Assembly: GCF_008017805.1 (NCBI RefSeq)
Contig: NZ_VRTT01000029.1
Location: forward strand, 1-64,000
From: Paenibacillus sp. N3.4
Lineage (GTDB): Bacteria; Bacillota; Bacilli; Paenibacillales; NBRC-103111
Direction of reading: 5' to 3'
Length of the DNA stretch: 64,000 nt
The notes beneath the pieces were generated by a model. It was not told the origin of the DNA. It made no database searches and saw only the letters and a program-made list of their open reading frames with translations. The stretch's first letter is position 1. The number at the start of each line of letters is the position of its first letter. Of this stretch, positions 10,501 to 19,512 are shown one piece after another. A program made the position numbers and the translations under genes.

Positions 10501-11180
10501 TTCTGGAGGTCATCGCTACTTGTATGGATGATGCACGAAGAGCTGAAGAGAACGGGGCCGACCGACTCGAATTGATAACGGCCATTACTGAAGGCGGATT
10601 AACGCCTGGCATCGGTATGATTGAGCAGGTGGCGAAATCGGTGAACATACCAGTTCATGTAATGGTTAGGCCACACAGCCGATCTTTTGTCTACGATAAG
10701 CATGATCTGGAGACGATGATAGCTGAGATAAAGGCTATAACGTCCACGGGAGCAGCTGGCATCGTTGTCGGCGCTTTGACGGAGGAAGGAAAGATTAACG
10801 AGAAAGCGTTGGAGTCTATGCTAGCTTGGGCAGGCGGACTAAACGTAACCTTTCATCGGGCTTTCGATGAACTGGAGGATCAGATTGCCGGATTGCGCAT
10901 TCTCACTCGTTATCCACAAATATCCCGTGTGTTGACTTCCGGCGGATTACAGCCTGCGTCTGAAGCTATACCAACCATTCGGAGGCTGGTCGAGGAGTCA
11001 TACGGCAGCTCGCTGCGAATTCTGGCTGGTAACGGTCTGACGCCGGAAGTCATTAAGCCCTTCATTGAACTGACTGGGGTGACGGAAGTACATTTTGGCT
11101 CCGCAGTTCGTTACGGCAGGTCAGGCCTTGCGCCGATAGATCCGAAACAGCTGCGAGCTTTAGCGGACAGCCTTCATTAA
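10497..11180 (+). CDS. cutC: CutC family protein
   Basis: A 227-residue TIM-barrel protein of the CutC family (PF03932), historically named for copper homeostasis although its biochemical role is unsettled. Landmarks are ENGADRLELITAITEGGLTP near residue 18, HVMVRPHSRSFVY near 53, TFHRAFDEL near 118, RVLTSGG near 142 and ILAGNGLTPE near 177. The ATG overlaps the aminopeptidase stop (ATGA), so it is translationally coupled to a peptide-degradation gene. A metabolic role within this cluster is as plausible as one in copper handling. Confidence 0.88.
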   Translation: MILEVIATCMDDARRAEENGADRLELITAITEGGLTPGIGMIEQVAKSVNIPVHVMVRPHSRSFVYDKHDLETMIAEIKAITSTGAAGIVVGALTEEGKINEKALESMLAWAGGLNVTFHRAFDELEDQIAGLRILTRYPQISRVLTSGGLQPASEAIPTIRRLVEESYGSSLRILAGNGLTPEVIKPFIELTGVTEVHFGSAVRYGRSGLAPIDPKQLRALADSLH

Positions 11181-11210
11181 GGGCTGATTATTGATTTGAA
11201 AAAAAGGTGA

Positions 11211-12167
11211 ATGATATTGCAAAATCTTGAAAAATATGTAGTTGGAATCGATCTGGGAGGAACGAAGATCGCAGCAGCGCTCTTCGATTCGAGGGGAACG
11301 TTAGTGAACCGCGAACGTATGGAAACTGCTGGAGCGCATACCGCGAAAGAGGTTGTGCAGCGTATGCTCGGTATGATTCATACCGTCTCGGAGGGTTATT
11401 CACTATCTGGCGTAGGGCTTGCTTCCCCAGGTGCGGTTAACAGCCGGGATGGAATCGTTCTTCATGGGACCAACCTCCCCGAGTGGAAGAATGTCCCTTT
11501 GAAGAGCTGGATGGAAGAGGATCTCGGGGTGGAGGTTCAAGTTGTTAACGATGCTAATGCGGCAGCTTGGGGCGAGTATGTGAGAGGAGCCGGCAAAGGC
11601 TCGGAGAATATGGTCTACGTCACTTTCAGTACAGGGATCGGAGCCGGGATAGTATTGGATGGAAAGCTACTGCTGGGCACCTCCTCATTCGCTGGCGAGC
11701 TTGGACACAATATTATCGATCCTAATGGACCGGCATGCAGCTGCGGCAATCGCGGCTGCTGGGAAGTGTTTGCCTCGGGGACAGCTATCAGGGACACTGC
11801 GCTGCAATTCATGCAGAACCGATCATCATTGATTTCAGATCTTACCGATTCAGATACGGAAGCTATTTCCGCTAAACATGTGTTCGATGCAGCAAAGCAA
11901 GGAGATCCAGTAGCTGTTGAAGTTATTGACAGGACTATTCATTACATGGCATTAGGTATTGCGAACGCGGTTCACACCTTCAATCCGGACCGGATTGTGA
12001 TCGGAGGGGGCGTGAGCAAAGTTGGTAACGAACTTTTCGATGCTCTGCGAGCTCAGACTGATAAGCTCGTAATGAAACCTTACCGCGGCACCTACAACAT
12101 TGTATCGGCTGATTTAAAGGACGATGTCGGTCTAATCGGTGCAGCCGCGCTGTTTCACACTTTCTGA
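11211..12167 (+). CDS. ROK-family sugar kinase (glucokinase-like)
   Basis: A 318-residue cytoplasmic sugar kinase. The N-terminal phosphate-binding motif is VVGIDLGGTKIAAALFD. The catalytic region has VVNDANAAAWGE, and the zinc site is GHNIIDPNGPACSCGNRGC followed by WE, the classic CxCGxxGCxE pattern. There is no helix-turn-helix, so it is an enzyme and not a repressor. The start ATG 11211 follows AAAAGGTG. Glucose, N-acetylglucosamine or N-acetylmannosamine are possible substrates; the neighbouring fucosidase and asparaginase make an amino sugar attractive, but the sequence alone does not decide. Confidence 0.88.
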   Translation: MILQNLEKYVVGIDLGGTKIAAALFDSRGTLVNRERMETAGAHTAKEVVQRMLGMIHTVSEGYSLSGVGLASPGAVNSRDGIVLHGTNLPEWKNVPLKSWMEEDLGVEVQVVNDANAAAWGEYVRGAGKGSENMVYVTFSTGIGAGIVLDGKLLLGTSSFAGELGHNIIDPNGPACSCGNRGCWEVFASGTAIRDTALQFMQNRSSLISDLTDSDTEAISAKHVFDAAKQGDPVAVEVIDRTIHYMALGIANAVHTFNPDRIVIGGGVSKVGNELFDALRAQTDKLVMKPYRGTYNIVSADLKDDVGLIGAAALFHTF

Positions 12168-12248
12168 ATAGGACAATGAGTCGGCTCTTGTTGGACGGTG
12201 TATCCGTGCAACAGCCGTCATTCATATAAAGATAGGGGGAATTGCCGA

Positions 12249-13519
12249 ATGAGTACAAGAGAGGAAAGAACCCGTTGGTTTTTGCAGGATCGGTTTGGTA
12301 TGTTCATTCATTGGGGATTGTATTCGATCCCCGCTCGTGGGGAATGGATTCGTGGCAATGAGAGAATGAGCTACGAGCAATATAAAACTTATTTTGATGA
12401 ATTCGATGCTTCCCGTTATAAACCAAGAGAATGGGCTAAGGCGGCCAAGGCCGCTGGGCAGAAGTACGCTGTATTGACGACGAAGCATCATGACGGTTTC
12501 TGCTTGTTCGATAGCAAGCTGACGGACTTTAAGGCCACCAATACACCGGCCGGCGCGACCTTGTTCAGGAATACGTGGACGCGTTCCGGGAGGAAGGCAT
12601 TCGTGTAGGCTTGTACTATTCTATCATCGACTGGCATCACGATGATTATCCTGGTTATGGGGACAAGGCGCATCCGGATCGTGACAACGAATTGGCCAAG
12701 GACAAACCCATTGATTTTGACCGGTATTTGACCTACATGCATGGTCAAGTTAAGGAACTTCTGACGAATTACGGTAAGATCGACATCATGTGGTTCGATT
12801 TCTCCTATGATAATATGACCGGCGAGAAATGGAAAGCAACGGAGCTCATCAGAATGATTCGTTCCATTCAGCCGGACATTATCATCGATAATCGTCTCGG
12901 TGGGAATATCCGTGCAGCAGAGCCTGAAGAATACGCAGGTGATTTCTTCTCACCGGAGCAAATTATTCCGCCAGGCGGCATTCTAGATGTAAAGGGTGCA
13001 TCGATTCCCTGGGAAGCTTGCATCACATTGAACGACAACTGGGGCTATCATTCCACAGATAAAAATTATAAGTCTGCTAAGCAGGTCATTCGCACACTGG
13101 TTGAGTGTGTCAGTAAAAATGGCAATTTGCTGTTAAATGTTGCCCCTGATGCCAAAGGTGAAATCAACCGGGAATCGCTGGACGTGTTGCGTGATGTAGG
13201 CGAATGGCTGCGGTTGAACGGTGACAGCATCTACGGTTGTGGAGGCGCGACATTACCGAAGCCAGAGTGGGGCCGTTTTACGCTGAATGGCAATAAATTG
13301 TACGCACACGTGTATGATCGTGGAATTGGACCGATTTATTTAGAGGGGCTGAAGGGCAAGATCATGAAAGCCAGACTGTTGCGGGATGGAACCGAGCTGA
13401 AAGTGGAAGCTCCATGGATGGCCCAAGAATACTCCGATATTGAAGGCGGTGCGTTCATTACACTTTCAGGTGCCATGCTGCCGGACGAGATGGATACGGT
13501 CATTGAACTGCAGCTTTGA
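12249..13519 (+). CDS. Alpha-L-fucosidase (GH29), intracellular, frameshifted
   Basis: Glycoside hydrolase predicted to release L-fucose from fucosylated oligosaccharides or conjugates. Family-29 features are RFGMFIHWGLYSIPARGEW near the N-terminus, AVLTTKHHDGFCLFDS, and the nucleophile region DIMWFDFSYD, where the Asp after WF is the expected nucleophile. There is no signal peptide, so it acts in the cytoplasm on imported substrate. The frame breaks near 12550-12556 in GGCCGGCGCG. One restored base gives NTPAGRDLVQEYVDAFREEG and continuity to 13519. The ATG at 12249 follows AGGGGGA. It is the last gene of the peptide-transporter cluster. Confidence 0.87.
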
Positions 13520-13609
13520 TGAAATCAAGATTCGATTGTCCGTTGTCAAAGAAATGAGAGGGCTGCCATTGGATGCTGTCTCACGCGATGGCTGGTTACT
13601 AGTTAGACA

Positions 13610-13644
13610 AAATGGCATTGACCTAACATAGGTTGGTGCCATTT
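13610..13644. terminator. Intrinsic terminator between convergent genes
   Basis: AAATGGC (13610-13616) pairs with GCCATTT (13638-13644), with an inner ACCTAAC/GGTTGGT-type pairing. It is followed by CAATTTT on the plus strand, with T/A-rich flanks on both sides. It lies between the fucosidase and the convergent SGNH gene and could serve both. Confidence 0.55.
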
Positions 13645-13654
13645 CAATTTTCAG

Positions 13655-14305
13655 CTACTTGCGAGGCATAAGATAAGGAGCCAATCCCGCTGCAATCACC
13701 TGATGTCCCCGATCGTTTGGATGGATGGGCAGAAATCCGCTTATAGCATCTTCAATCTTCCCTTTTCGATATCCATAGATAAGATCGGCTTGCTTGCCTT
13801 CAAACCACGAATGGGCGGGAGCGATAATTACACCGTGACTTTGGGCGAGTTCTTTTGTTATGTGATTTAATTGGCCTATGGACTCAACAGCAAGAGGACT
13901 GTTCGGAAATGGGTTGTATTGCGTGCAGCAAATAATTCGAGCTTGGCTCCAATTTGTTAATTGAGTTAGAATCGCACCAATATTTCGTCTATAGTCCGCT
14001 ATAAGTTGTTTTGCATTTAAGGATTGCTGGTTTCTGAGTGAAGATAGTGCTGCGCTAGCCAAATCAACACCCCCAATCCATATCGAAATAACGGCAGATT
14101 GTCTAAGAATGGAGGCCCTATGCCATATCACAGCATCTAACAAATCATAACTGCTCCAACCAGGACGAGCCAGAACATACCCAGTTACCTTACGGGAGCC
14201 TGAATGTAAAGTAGATACGGCTAATTGAGGATAGGCCTTTACCAAAGAGGAAGCATTTTCCCCAAATGTGATGGAATCTCCAAGAGCTGTATAGATCATA
14301 ACCAT
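13655..14305 (-). CDS. SGNH/GDSL-type esterase-like protein, atypical active site
   Basis: A 216-residue protein starting at ATG 14305, chosen because GGGGTGAT lies just upstream on the minus strand and the GDS block follows immediately (MVMIYTALGDSITFGENASS). The open frame extends further upstream, but without family similarity. Block I (GDSIT) and a block II glycine (ARPGWSS) are present. Block III, normally GxND, reads GGVD. The final block reads LPIHPNDRGH, with His but with Leu where the usual Asp of DxxH stands. No signal peptide is apparent. It may be a diverged hydrolase or a non-catalytic member. Confidence 0.72.
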   Translation of the reverse strand: MVMIYTALGDSITFGENASSLVKAYPQLAVSTLHSGSRKVTGYVLARPGWSSYDLLDAVIWHRASILRQSAVISIWIGGVDLASAALSSLRNQQSLNAKQLIADYRRNIGAILTQLTNWSQARIICCTQYNPFPNSPLAVESIGQLNHITKELAQSHGVIIAPAHSWFEGKQADLIYGYRKGKIEDAISGFLPIHPNDRGHQVIAAGLAPYLMPRK

Positions 14306-14650
14306 ATCATCACCCCATGCTTTAATCATATATACTTCGAAAATAGCAAATGAAAGATCAATGTTAACGACGACTTCTTGCTTGCTCGTGCACCTCATTA
14401 AGTGCATCTTAGAAATATCATATTGCCAACATGTACAGTGTGTGTGGACAATAACAACTAATGTTTTGCATAATCGATCCAAGCAGAAAAGATGAAACAT
14501 GTGATTGCCAAAAATAGATTTAAGGGCTGCAGGAAATGAATTAAATTGGCGAATTCTATCGACTTCCATTTTTTACTGGTACATCTCATAGATTTCAGAT
14601 ATAACTATTATTGAAGGCTATTTCTCAATTCTAGGAAGGTGCTATTTCGG
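14306..14650. other. Intergenic region between divergent genes
   Basis: This stretch of 345 bp separates the minus-strand SGNH gene from the plus-strand hybrid kinase and should hold both promoters. The minus-strand frame stays open here, but its translation is rich in Cys, His and Phe without domain likeness and lacks an internal ribosome binding site. The only clear signal is AGGAAGG (14633-14639) for the kinase. Confidence 0.5.
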
Positions 14651-17380
14651 ATGAAATTTCGCACAAAACTATTTGTCGGTTTCGCAACGATTCTGTCATT
14701 GTTATTCATTTTTTCTTTTATTGTTATTCGCATGTTTTTTATTATGAATCAAAACATGCACGGAATCGTTGACGACAATTATACGAAGGTGAGACTTGCG
14801 AACAACGTTCGTTCAGATATTAACAGTCTCAGTATGGAAACCAACGAACTTCTGCTGGACGCCAATATGGATTTGTTGAATGAAAGGTCCAATAGGATTC
14901 GTCAAACGAAAATAAGTTTGAACACCAATCTGAACAAGCTTGAACAAATGTTTGAAAGCCAGTCAGATGAAAATAAATTGGCACAGCAGATCCAGCAGCT
15001 GCATGGATTATTTATTGAAAGCAATGATGCCGCTGTCGAACTTTTGAGAAATAATAAGAAGGAACAGGCTATTAGTTGGCATAACAGTAACACTGAGCCT
15101 ATCAAAGTTACCCTATTCGAGAGTATTATGAAATTCAACAAACTGCAGGAATATGATATGGATCAATCTTTAGCAAAGTCAACGGATACTTATTATTTCA
15201 CTATCCGTCTGATTATTGGATTGGTTATCATTACATTATTATGTGGAATATTTGTCGCTATATGGGTTTTTCGAAGCGTGACCAAGAGTTTGGCCCATAT
15301 TATTTCAGTCATGAAGCAAGCCGCACTATCTGAACGCAGTGATCAGCTGCCAAGAATAGAAGTAGAAACCAAGGACGAAATGGCCAGCATTGGCCATGTC
15401 TATAATGTAATGGCCATTGCTCTTGAAGAGCATGCCAAATATCAAAAACAGGCGAACTTCATTCTACAGGAACAAAACTGGAATAAAACGAAGGTTGCCG
15501 AAATTACAGCTATGTACCAAGGGGTTCAGAACTTAACCGGGTTGGCTAAAATTTTTATAACAGCGATTTGTCCTGCTATTGGGGCGAGTTATGGCGTTTT
15601 CTATAATCGGAAGGAGATGGAACAGGGCTTACCCCGTTTGATAAGAGCTGGTGCTTATGCGGCAGACAATAAAGAAATTGGTTTCGACAGCTTTGCCTTT
15701 GGAGAGGGACTTGTAGGCCAATGCGCAGCGGAGAATAAAGTGATTGTTCTTACCGAGCCACCGAAAGATTACATACAAATCAGCTCTGGTTTGGGAACGG
15801 CGTCTCCCGTTCAAATTGCGATTGTGCCCGTGCAGTTCGAGGGCAATGTGATAGCTGTCATTGAGCTAGCTTCATTTCGAGAGTTTACTCCATCACAGCT
15901 GCAGCTTCTCGAGGAACTGACGGATATATTAGGCATTACTGTCAATAGCGTTGCGGGACAAATGCAGATCCAACAATTATTGAATGAATCGCAAATGTTT
16001 ACCGTAGAACTACAAACGCAGTCCGAAGAACTGCAGTTGCAGCAAGAAGAGCTGAAGACATTAAACGAACAATTGGAAGAACAAATTGAAGCTTCAGAGA
16101 AGAAAAGTATGGAGCTAGGAAAGATCAAAACAGTACTTGAAGAAAAAAATAAGCATATCCTACTTGCCTCCGGCTATAAGTCGGAGTTTCTGGCGAATAT
16201 GTCGCATGAACTGCGAACGCCTCTGAACAGTCTGCTGATTTTATCTCAAATGTTAGCCGAAAATAAAGAGGGCAATCTCAGTCCCAAACAGGTCGAGTTT
16301 TCGCAAACCATACATTCTTCGGGAAAAGATCTGCTCGGTTTAATTAATGATGTGTTAAATCTATCAAAGATAGAATCGGGGAAACTTGAATTAGATTTTG
16401 ATTGGGTCCATTTAAAGAAGGTTGCCAACGTTGTCGAACGTCAATTTGACCCCATCGCCAGTAACAAAGGGCTTCAGTTTCACGTGAGGGTAGCCGATGA
16501 AATCTTTGACACTATGATCTATACGGACGAACAACGATTACAACAAATATTGCAAAACCTGCTTTCTAATGCCTTTAAGTTCACAGAACAAGGAAGCGTT
16601 TCCTTGGAGATACAAATGATTGCGAAGGAGGAAGTGCAAGGCGCACCGAATGATAGTTTAAGTGAATTAACGCTTGCCATTTCCGTATCGGATACAGGGA
16701 TAGGTATTGCCAAGGAAAAACAAGCGGTCATTTTTGAAGCGTTCCGCCAAGCGGATGGGACGACCAGTCGTAAATATGGAGGGACAGGATTAGGGTTATC
16801 CATCTGCCAGAAAATCGCTCAGTTATTAAACGGCTTTATTCGGATCGAGAGCGAGGAAGGAATAGGGAGTACATTTACAGTTTACATTCCGATCAGTGGA
16901 GTTCGCAGCGAGTTACCGGCTTTAACCAACCAGGAAGCGGCAGCAACGATCGATTCAAATAGCTCCGACGCCATTAAAGAATCAGATGGGCCAATGGACA
17001 TTTCCTTAAAAGGGAAGAAAATATTGCTTGTGGACGACGATTTGCGTAATATTTACGCGTTGACTACAGCGCTGGAAGCTCATCACATTCATATTATTTT
17101 TGCTGAAAATGGAAAAGAAGGCATAAATCTCTTATACGAGAACACGGATACTGATCTTGTTATCATGGACATTATGATGCCAAAAATGGATGGATATGAA
17201 GCAATTAAGGAAATTCGCAGAAATGCGCAGTTTAAAAGCTTGCCTATTATCGCCTTGACGGCTAAAGCGATGAAATATGACAGGGAAAAGTGCATAGAAG
17301 CAGGTGCAAGCGACTATATCAGCAAACCAATACTTTTGGATCAACTGATGTCGTTACTTCGAGTATGGTTGTATAGATAG
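14651..17380 (+). CDS. Hybrid sensor histidine kinase (extracellular sensor, HAMP, GAF, HisKA, HATPase, REC)
   Basis: A membrane kinase of about 909 aa. Order: membrane helix near residues 8-30, extracellular four-helix-type sensor to about 175, second membrane helix (LIIGLVIITLLCGIFVAIWVF), HAMP, GAF domain (about 285-430), and a glutamine/glutamate-rich signalling helix (QSEELQLQQEELKTLNEQLE). HisKA follows with phospho-acceptor His in FLANMSHELRTPLNS. The HATPase has SDTGIGIAKEKQ and GGTGLGLSI, and the C-terminal receiver has its Asp in VIMDIMMPKMDGYE. I chose ATG 14651 with AGGAAGG upstream over the GTG at 14639, which overlaps that site. CheR and a receiver-kinase follow in the same operon. 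Confidence 0.9.
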   Translation: MKFRTKLFVGFATILSLLFIFSFIVIRMFFIMNQNMHGIVDDNYTKVRLANNVRSDINSLSMETNELLLDANMDLLNERSNRIRQTKISLNTNLNKLEQMFESQSDENKLAQQIQQLHGLFIESNDAAVELLRNNKKEQAISWHNSNTEPIKVTLFESIMKFNKLQEYDMDQSLAKSTDTYYFTIRLIIGLVIITLLCGIFVAIWVFRSVTKSLAHIISVMKQAALSERSDQLPRIEVETKDEMASIGHVYNVMAIALEEHAKYQKQANFILQEQNWNKTKVAEITAMYQGVQNLTGLAKIFITAICPAIGASYGVFYNRKEMEQGLPRLIRAGAYAADNKEIGFDSFAFGEGLVGQCAAENKVIVLTEPPKDYIQISSGLGTASPVQIAIVPVQFEGNVIAVIELASFREFTPSQLQLLEELTDILGITVNSVAGQMQIQQLLNESQMFTVELQTQSEELQLQQEELKTLNEQLEEQIEASEKKSMELGKIKTVLEEKNKHILLASGYKSEFLANMSHELRTPLNSLLILSQMLAENKEGNLSPKQVEFSQTIHSSGKDLLGLINDVLNLSKIESGKLELDFDWVHLKKVANVVERQFDPIASNKGLQFHVRVADEIFDTMIYTDEQRLQQILQNLLSNAFKFTEQGSVSLEIQMIAKEEVQGAPNDSLSELTLAISVSDTGIGIAKEKQAVIFEAFRQADGTTSRKYGGTGLGLSICQKIAQLLNGFIRIESEEGIGSTFTVYIPISGVRSELPALTNQEAAATIDSNSSDAIKESDGPMDISLKGKKILLVDDDLRNIYALTTALEAHHIHIIFAENGKEGINLLYENTDTDLVIMDIMMPKMDGYEAIKEIRRNAQFKSLPIIALTAKAMKYDREKCIEAGASDYISKPILLDQLMSLLRVWLYR

Positions 17381-17388
17381 GAGCTTAA

Positions 17389-18270
17389 ATGATTAAAAAA
17401 ATGGACGCTTCCATACATAAAGAAGATATCGAAAAACTTGAAATTGTTTTGCTGCTGGAAGGTGTTTACCGACACTACGGTTACGATTTCAGGAATTATT
17501 CATTCCAATCGATAAGAAGAAGAATAATGAATCGTATGCAAGGTGAGAGAGTGAACTCGATTCTGGGACTGTTGGATAAAGTGCTTCATGAACGAAGTGC
17601 GATGGATCGATTATTCGCGGATTTCTCTATTAATGTAACGGAAATGTTCAGAGAACCCAGTTTCTTTCTTGCCTTCCGCAGAAAAATTGTTCCTCTGCTT
17701 CGGTCCCTTCCTGCTATTCGCATATGGCATGCCGGTTGTTCCACCGGAGAAGAAGTATACTCGATGGCCATTCTTTTACACGAAGAAGGCTTATATCACA
17801 AGTCAATGTTGTACGCCACGGATATGAACGAAGAAGTCTTGCATCGGGCAGCCGGAAGAATGTTTCCTATTAAAAGGATGCAATTATATACGAGAAATTA
17901 CCTGCATGCAGGCGGGGAAAAGGCCTTTTCAGAATATTATTCGGTTAATGACAATGGAGTTGAATTCAAGCCGTATCTCTCCGAAAATATGATGTTTTCG
18001 CAGCACAATTTGGCTATCGATCACTCCTTTAATGAATTTCACGTCATTATTTGCAGAAATGTACTGATATACTTTAACGAAACGCTTCAGCGGCGCGTTC
18101 TTCAGCTATTTAATGAAAGTCTGGTTCGGTCAGGATATTTAGGCCTTGGAAATAAAGAAGGACTCCTTAGGGCACATGCGAATAGTTTTGAAGAAATGGA
18201 TTCAAAAGAAAAAATATTTCGAAAAAGAGTCGAACCTGCTGATCATCAAATTCTGAATCCACGAGGGTAG
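17389..18270 (+). CDS. CheR-type protein-glutamate O-methyltransferase
   Basis: A 293-residue SAM-dependent methyltransferase of the CheR family. The N-terminal helical domain contains YGYDFRNYSFQSIRRRIMNR, the SAM motif I is IRIWHAGCSTGEEVYSMAI, and the C-terminal signature is IICRNVLIYF. CheR normally methylates receptor glutamates. Here it sits 8 bp after a hybrid kinase without a chemoreceptor or CheB beside it, so the kinase's own helices may be the target. AGGAG lies 5 bp before the ATG. Typical length with no defects. Confidence 0.9.
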   Translation: MIKKMDASIHKEDIEKLEIVLLLEGVYRHYGYDFRNYSFQSIRRRIMNRMQGERVNSILGLLDKVLHERSAMDRLFADFSINVTEMFREPSFFLAFRRKIVPLLRSLPAIRIWHAGCSTGEEVYSMAILLHEEGLYHKSMLYATDMNEEVLHRAAGRMFPIKRMQLYTRNYLHAGGEKAFSEYYSVNDNGVEFKPYLSENMMFSQHNLAIDHSFNEFHVIICRNVLIYFNETLQRRVLQLFNESLVRSGYLGLGNKEGLLRAHANSFEEMDSKEKIFRKRVEPADHQILNPRG

Positions 18271-18274
18271 AAAC

Positions 18275-19414
18275 ATGGAAACCAAGATCGATATCTTAAT
18301 GGTTGACGACCGTACTGAAAACCTACTGACGCTTGAAGCGGCGCTTGCCTCTCCTGAATATCGTTTAATCGGTCTAAAATCAGGTGAGGATGCGCTGCGA
18401 TACACGATACGAGAGGACATGCAAAATGTTGCGGTCATTTTGCTTGATGTGCAGATGCCTGGAATGAGTGGCTTTGAAACGGCTAAACTCATTAAAAATA
18501 GAGAAAAAACGAAGGATATACCAATCATTTTCATTACGGCTATCAACAAATCGGCAGATCATGTTCTCCAGGGATATCAAGCTGGTTCTATTGATTACAT
18601 TTTTAAGCCCTTTCATCCTGCCGTTCTGAAATTAAAGGTGGATGCCTTCGTACAGATGCATCGTTTTCATAAAAATCAGTATGAATTTCTGGAGCAAATA
18701 GTGAAAGAACGGACTAGGGAACTCATTATCGCCAACGAAGAGCGAGTCACTATGGAGAAGGAAATGGCGAAATTGGCCCGTCTTAATTTGATCGGCGAAA
18801 TGGCTGCGGGGATTGCGCATGAAATCAGAAACCCAATGACAACGATTCGCGGTTTTTTGCAGATGTCGAAAAGAAACCAGAATATGGCGGTTGAATACAT
18901 TGACATTATGCTGGAGGAACTCAACAGAGCCAATAGCATTATCACTGAATTCTTGTCCTTAGCCAAAAATAAAACGACCCATCTTCAATTAACAAATTTG
19001 AATGACATTATTACGTCCATGCATCCGCTTATTCAAGCGGAAGCTATGCTCTCGGGTAAGCATTTTCATGTGAATTACGGCATGATTACGGACTTGCAAT
19101 TGGATGAAAAAGAAATCCGTCAGCTAATTCTAAATATGGCGATGAACGGTCTGGAGTCTATGTCCGCGGGTGGTGCTTTTACGATCAGTACCTATACGGA
19201 AGGGAAGGAAATCATACTAAAAATAGAGGATCAAGGGAGCGGAATTAAAGAAGAGTATGTAGAGAAGCTAGGGACGCCATTTTTTACTACAAAAGAAACG
19301 GGCACGGGACTCGGTTTGGCCGTATGTTACAGTATTGCCGCGCGACATAACGCGTTGATCGAATTGAAAAGCGGAGATGACGGAACTGCATTTTTTATTA
19401 AGTTTAAAAAGTAA
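18275..19414 (+). CDS. Receiver-linked histidine kinase (REC-HisKA-HATPase)
   Basis: A soluble 379-residue signalling protein. The receiver spans residues 1-125 with acidic DD near 11-12 and phospho-acceptor Asp58 in ILLDVQMPGMSGFE. A coiled linker (EQIVKERTRELIIANEERV) leads to HisKA with the H-box GIAHEIRNPMTTIRGF. The HATPase carries N-box NMAMNGLESM and G-boxes IEDQGSGI and TGTGLGLAV. There is no membrane segment. It lies 4 bp after cheR and likely receives phosphate from, or signals with, the upstream hybrid kinase. Domain order (receiver first) is typical of this kinase-CheR cluster type. Confidence 0.9.
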   Translation: METKIDILMVDDRTENLLTLEAALASPEYRLIGLKSGEDALRYTIREDMQNVAVILLDVQMPGMSGFETAKLIKNREKTKDIPIIFITAINKSADHVLQGYQAGSIDYIFKPFHPAVLKLKVDAFVQMHRFHKNQYEFLEQIVKERTRELIIANEERVTMEKEMAKLARLNLIGEMAAGIAHEIRNPMTTIRGFLQMSKRNQNMAVEYIDIMLEELNRANSIITEFLSLAKNKTTHLQLTNLNDIITSMHPLIQAEAMLSGKHFHVNYGMITDLQLDEKEIRQLILNMAMNGLESMSAGGAFTISTYTEGKEIILKIEDQGSGIKEEYVEKLGTPFFTTKETGTGLGLAVCYSIAARHNALIELKSGDDGTAFFIKFKK

Positions 19415-19422
19415 AATGATCC

Positions 19423-19444
19423 AGGATGAGACTTCACTCATCCT
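19423..19444 (+). terminator. Terminator-like hairpin after the kinase operon
   Basis: AGGATGAG pairs perfectly with CTCATCCT around ACTTCA, immediately after the stop of the receiver-kinase gene. The T-run is poor, so termination may be partial. Confidence 0.55.
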
Positions 19445-19468
19445 CTATGTTCAATCCAAACGAAAAAT

Positions 19469-19505
19469 AGCGTACCTGCCCACATCATCCAGAGGTAGGT
19501 ACGCT
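19469..19505 (-). terminator. Intrinsic terminator of the membrane cyclase-like gene
   Basis: On the minus strand AGCGTACCT pairs with AGGTACGCT and is followed by ATTTTT. It lies 8 bp after the stop of the minus-strand gene, as expected of a rho-independent terminator. Confidence 0.75.
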
Positions 19506-19512
19506 TCTCTGT

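Noticed and set aside
12175..12225. Long imperfect hairpin between the ROK kinase and fucosidase genes as a terminator
   Set aside because: It can fold (CTTGTTG/CAACAG with an inner CGG/CCG), but there is no T-run and the genes are co-directional; it may be an mRNA structure but is not a supportable terminator.
14306..14569. N-terminal extension of the SGNH protein by 88 residues
   Set aside because: The extension has unnatural composition and no family similarity; GGGGTGAT plus ATG at 14305 gives a normal start right before the GDS block.
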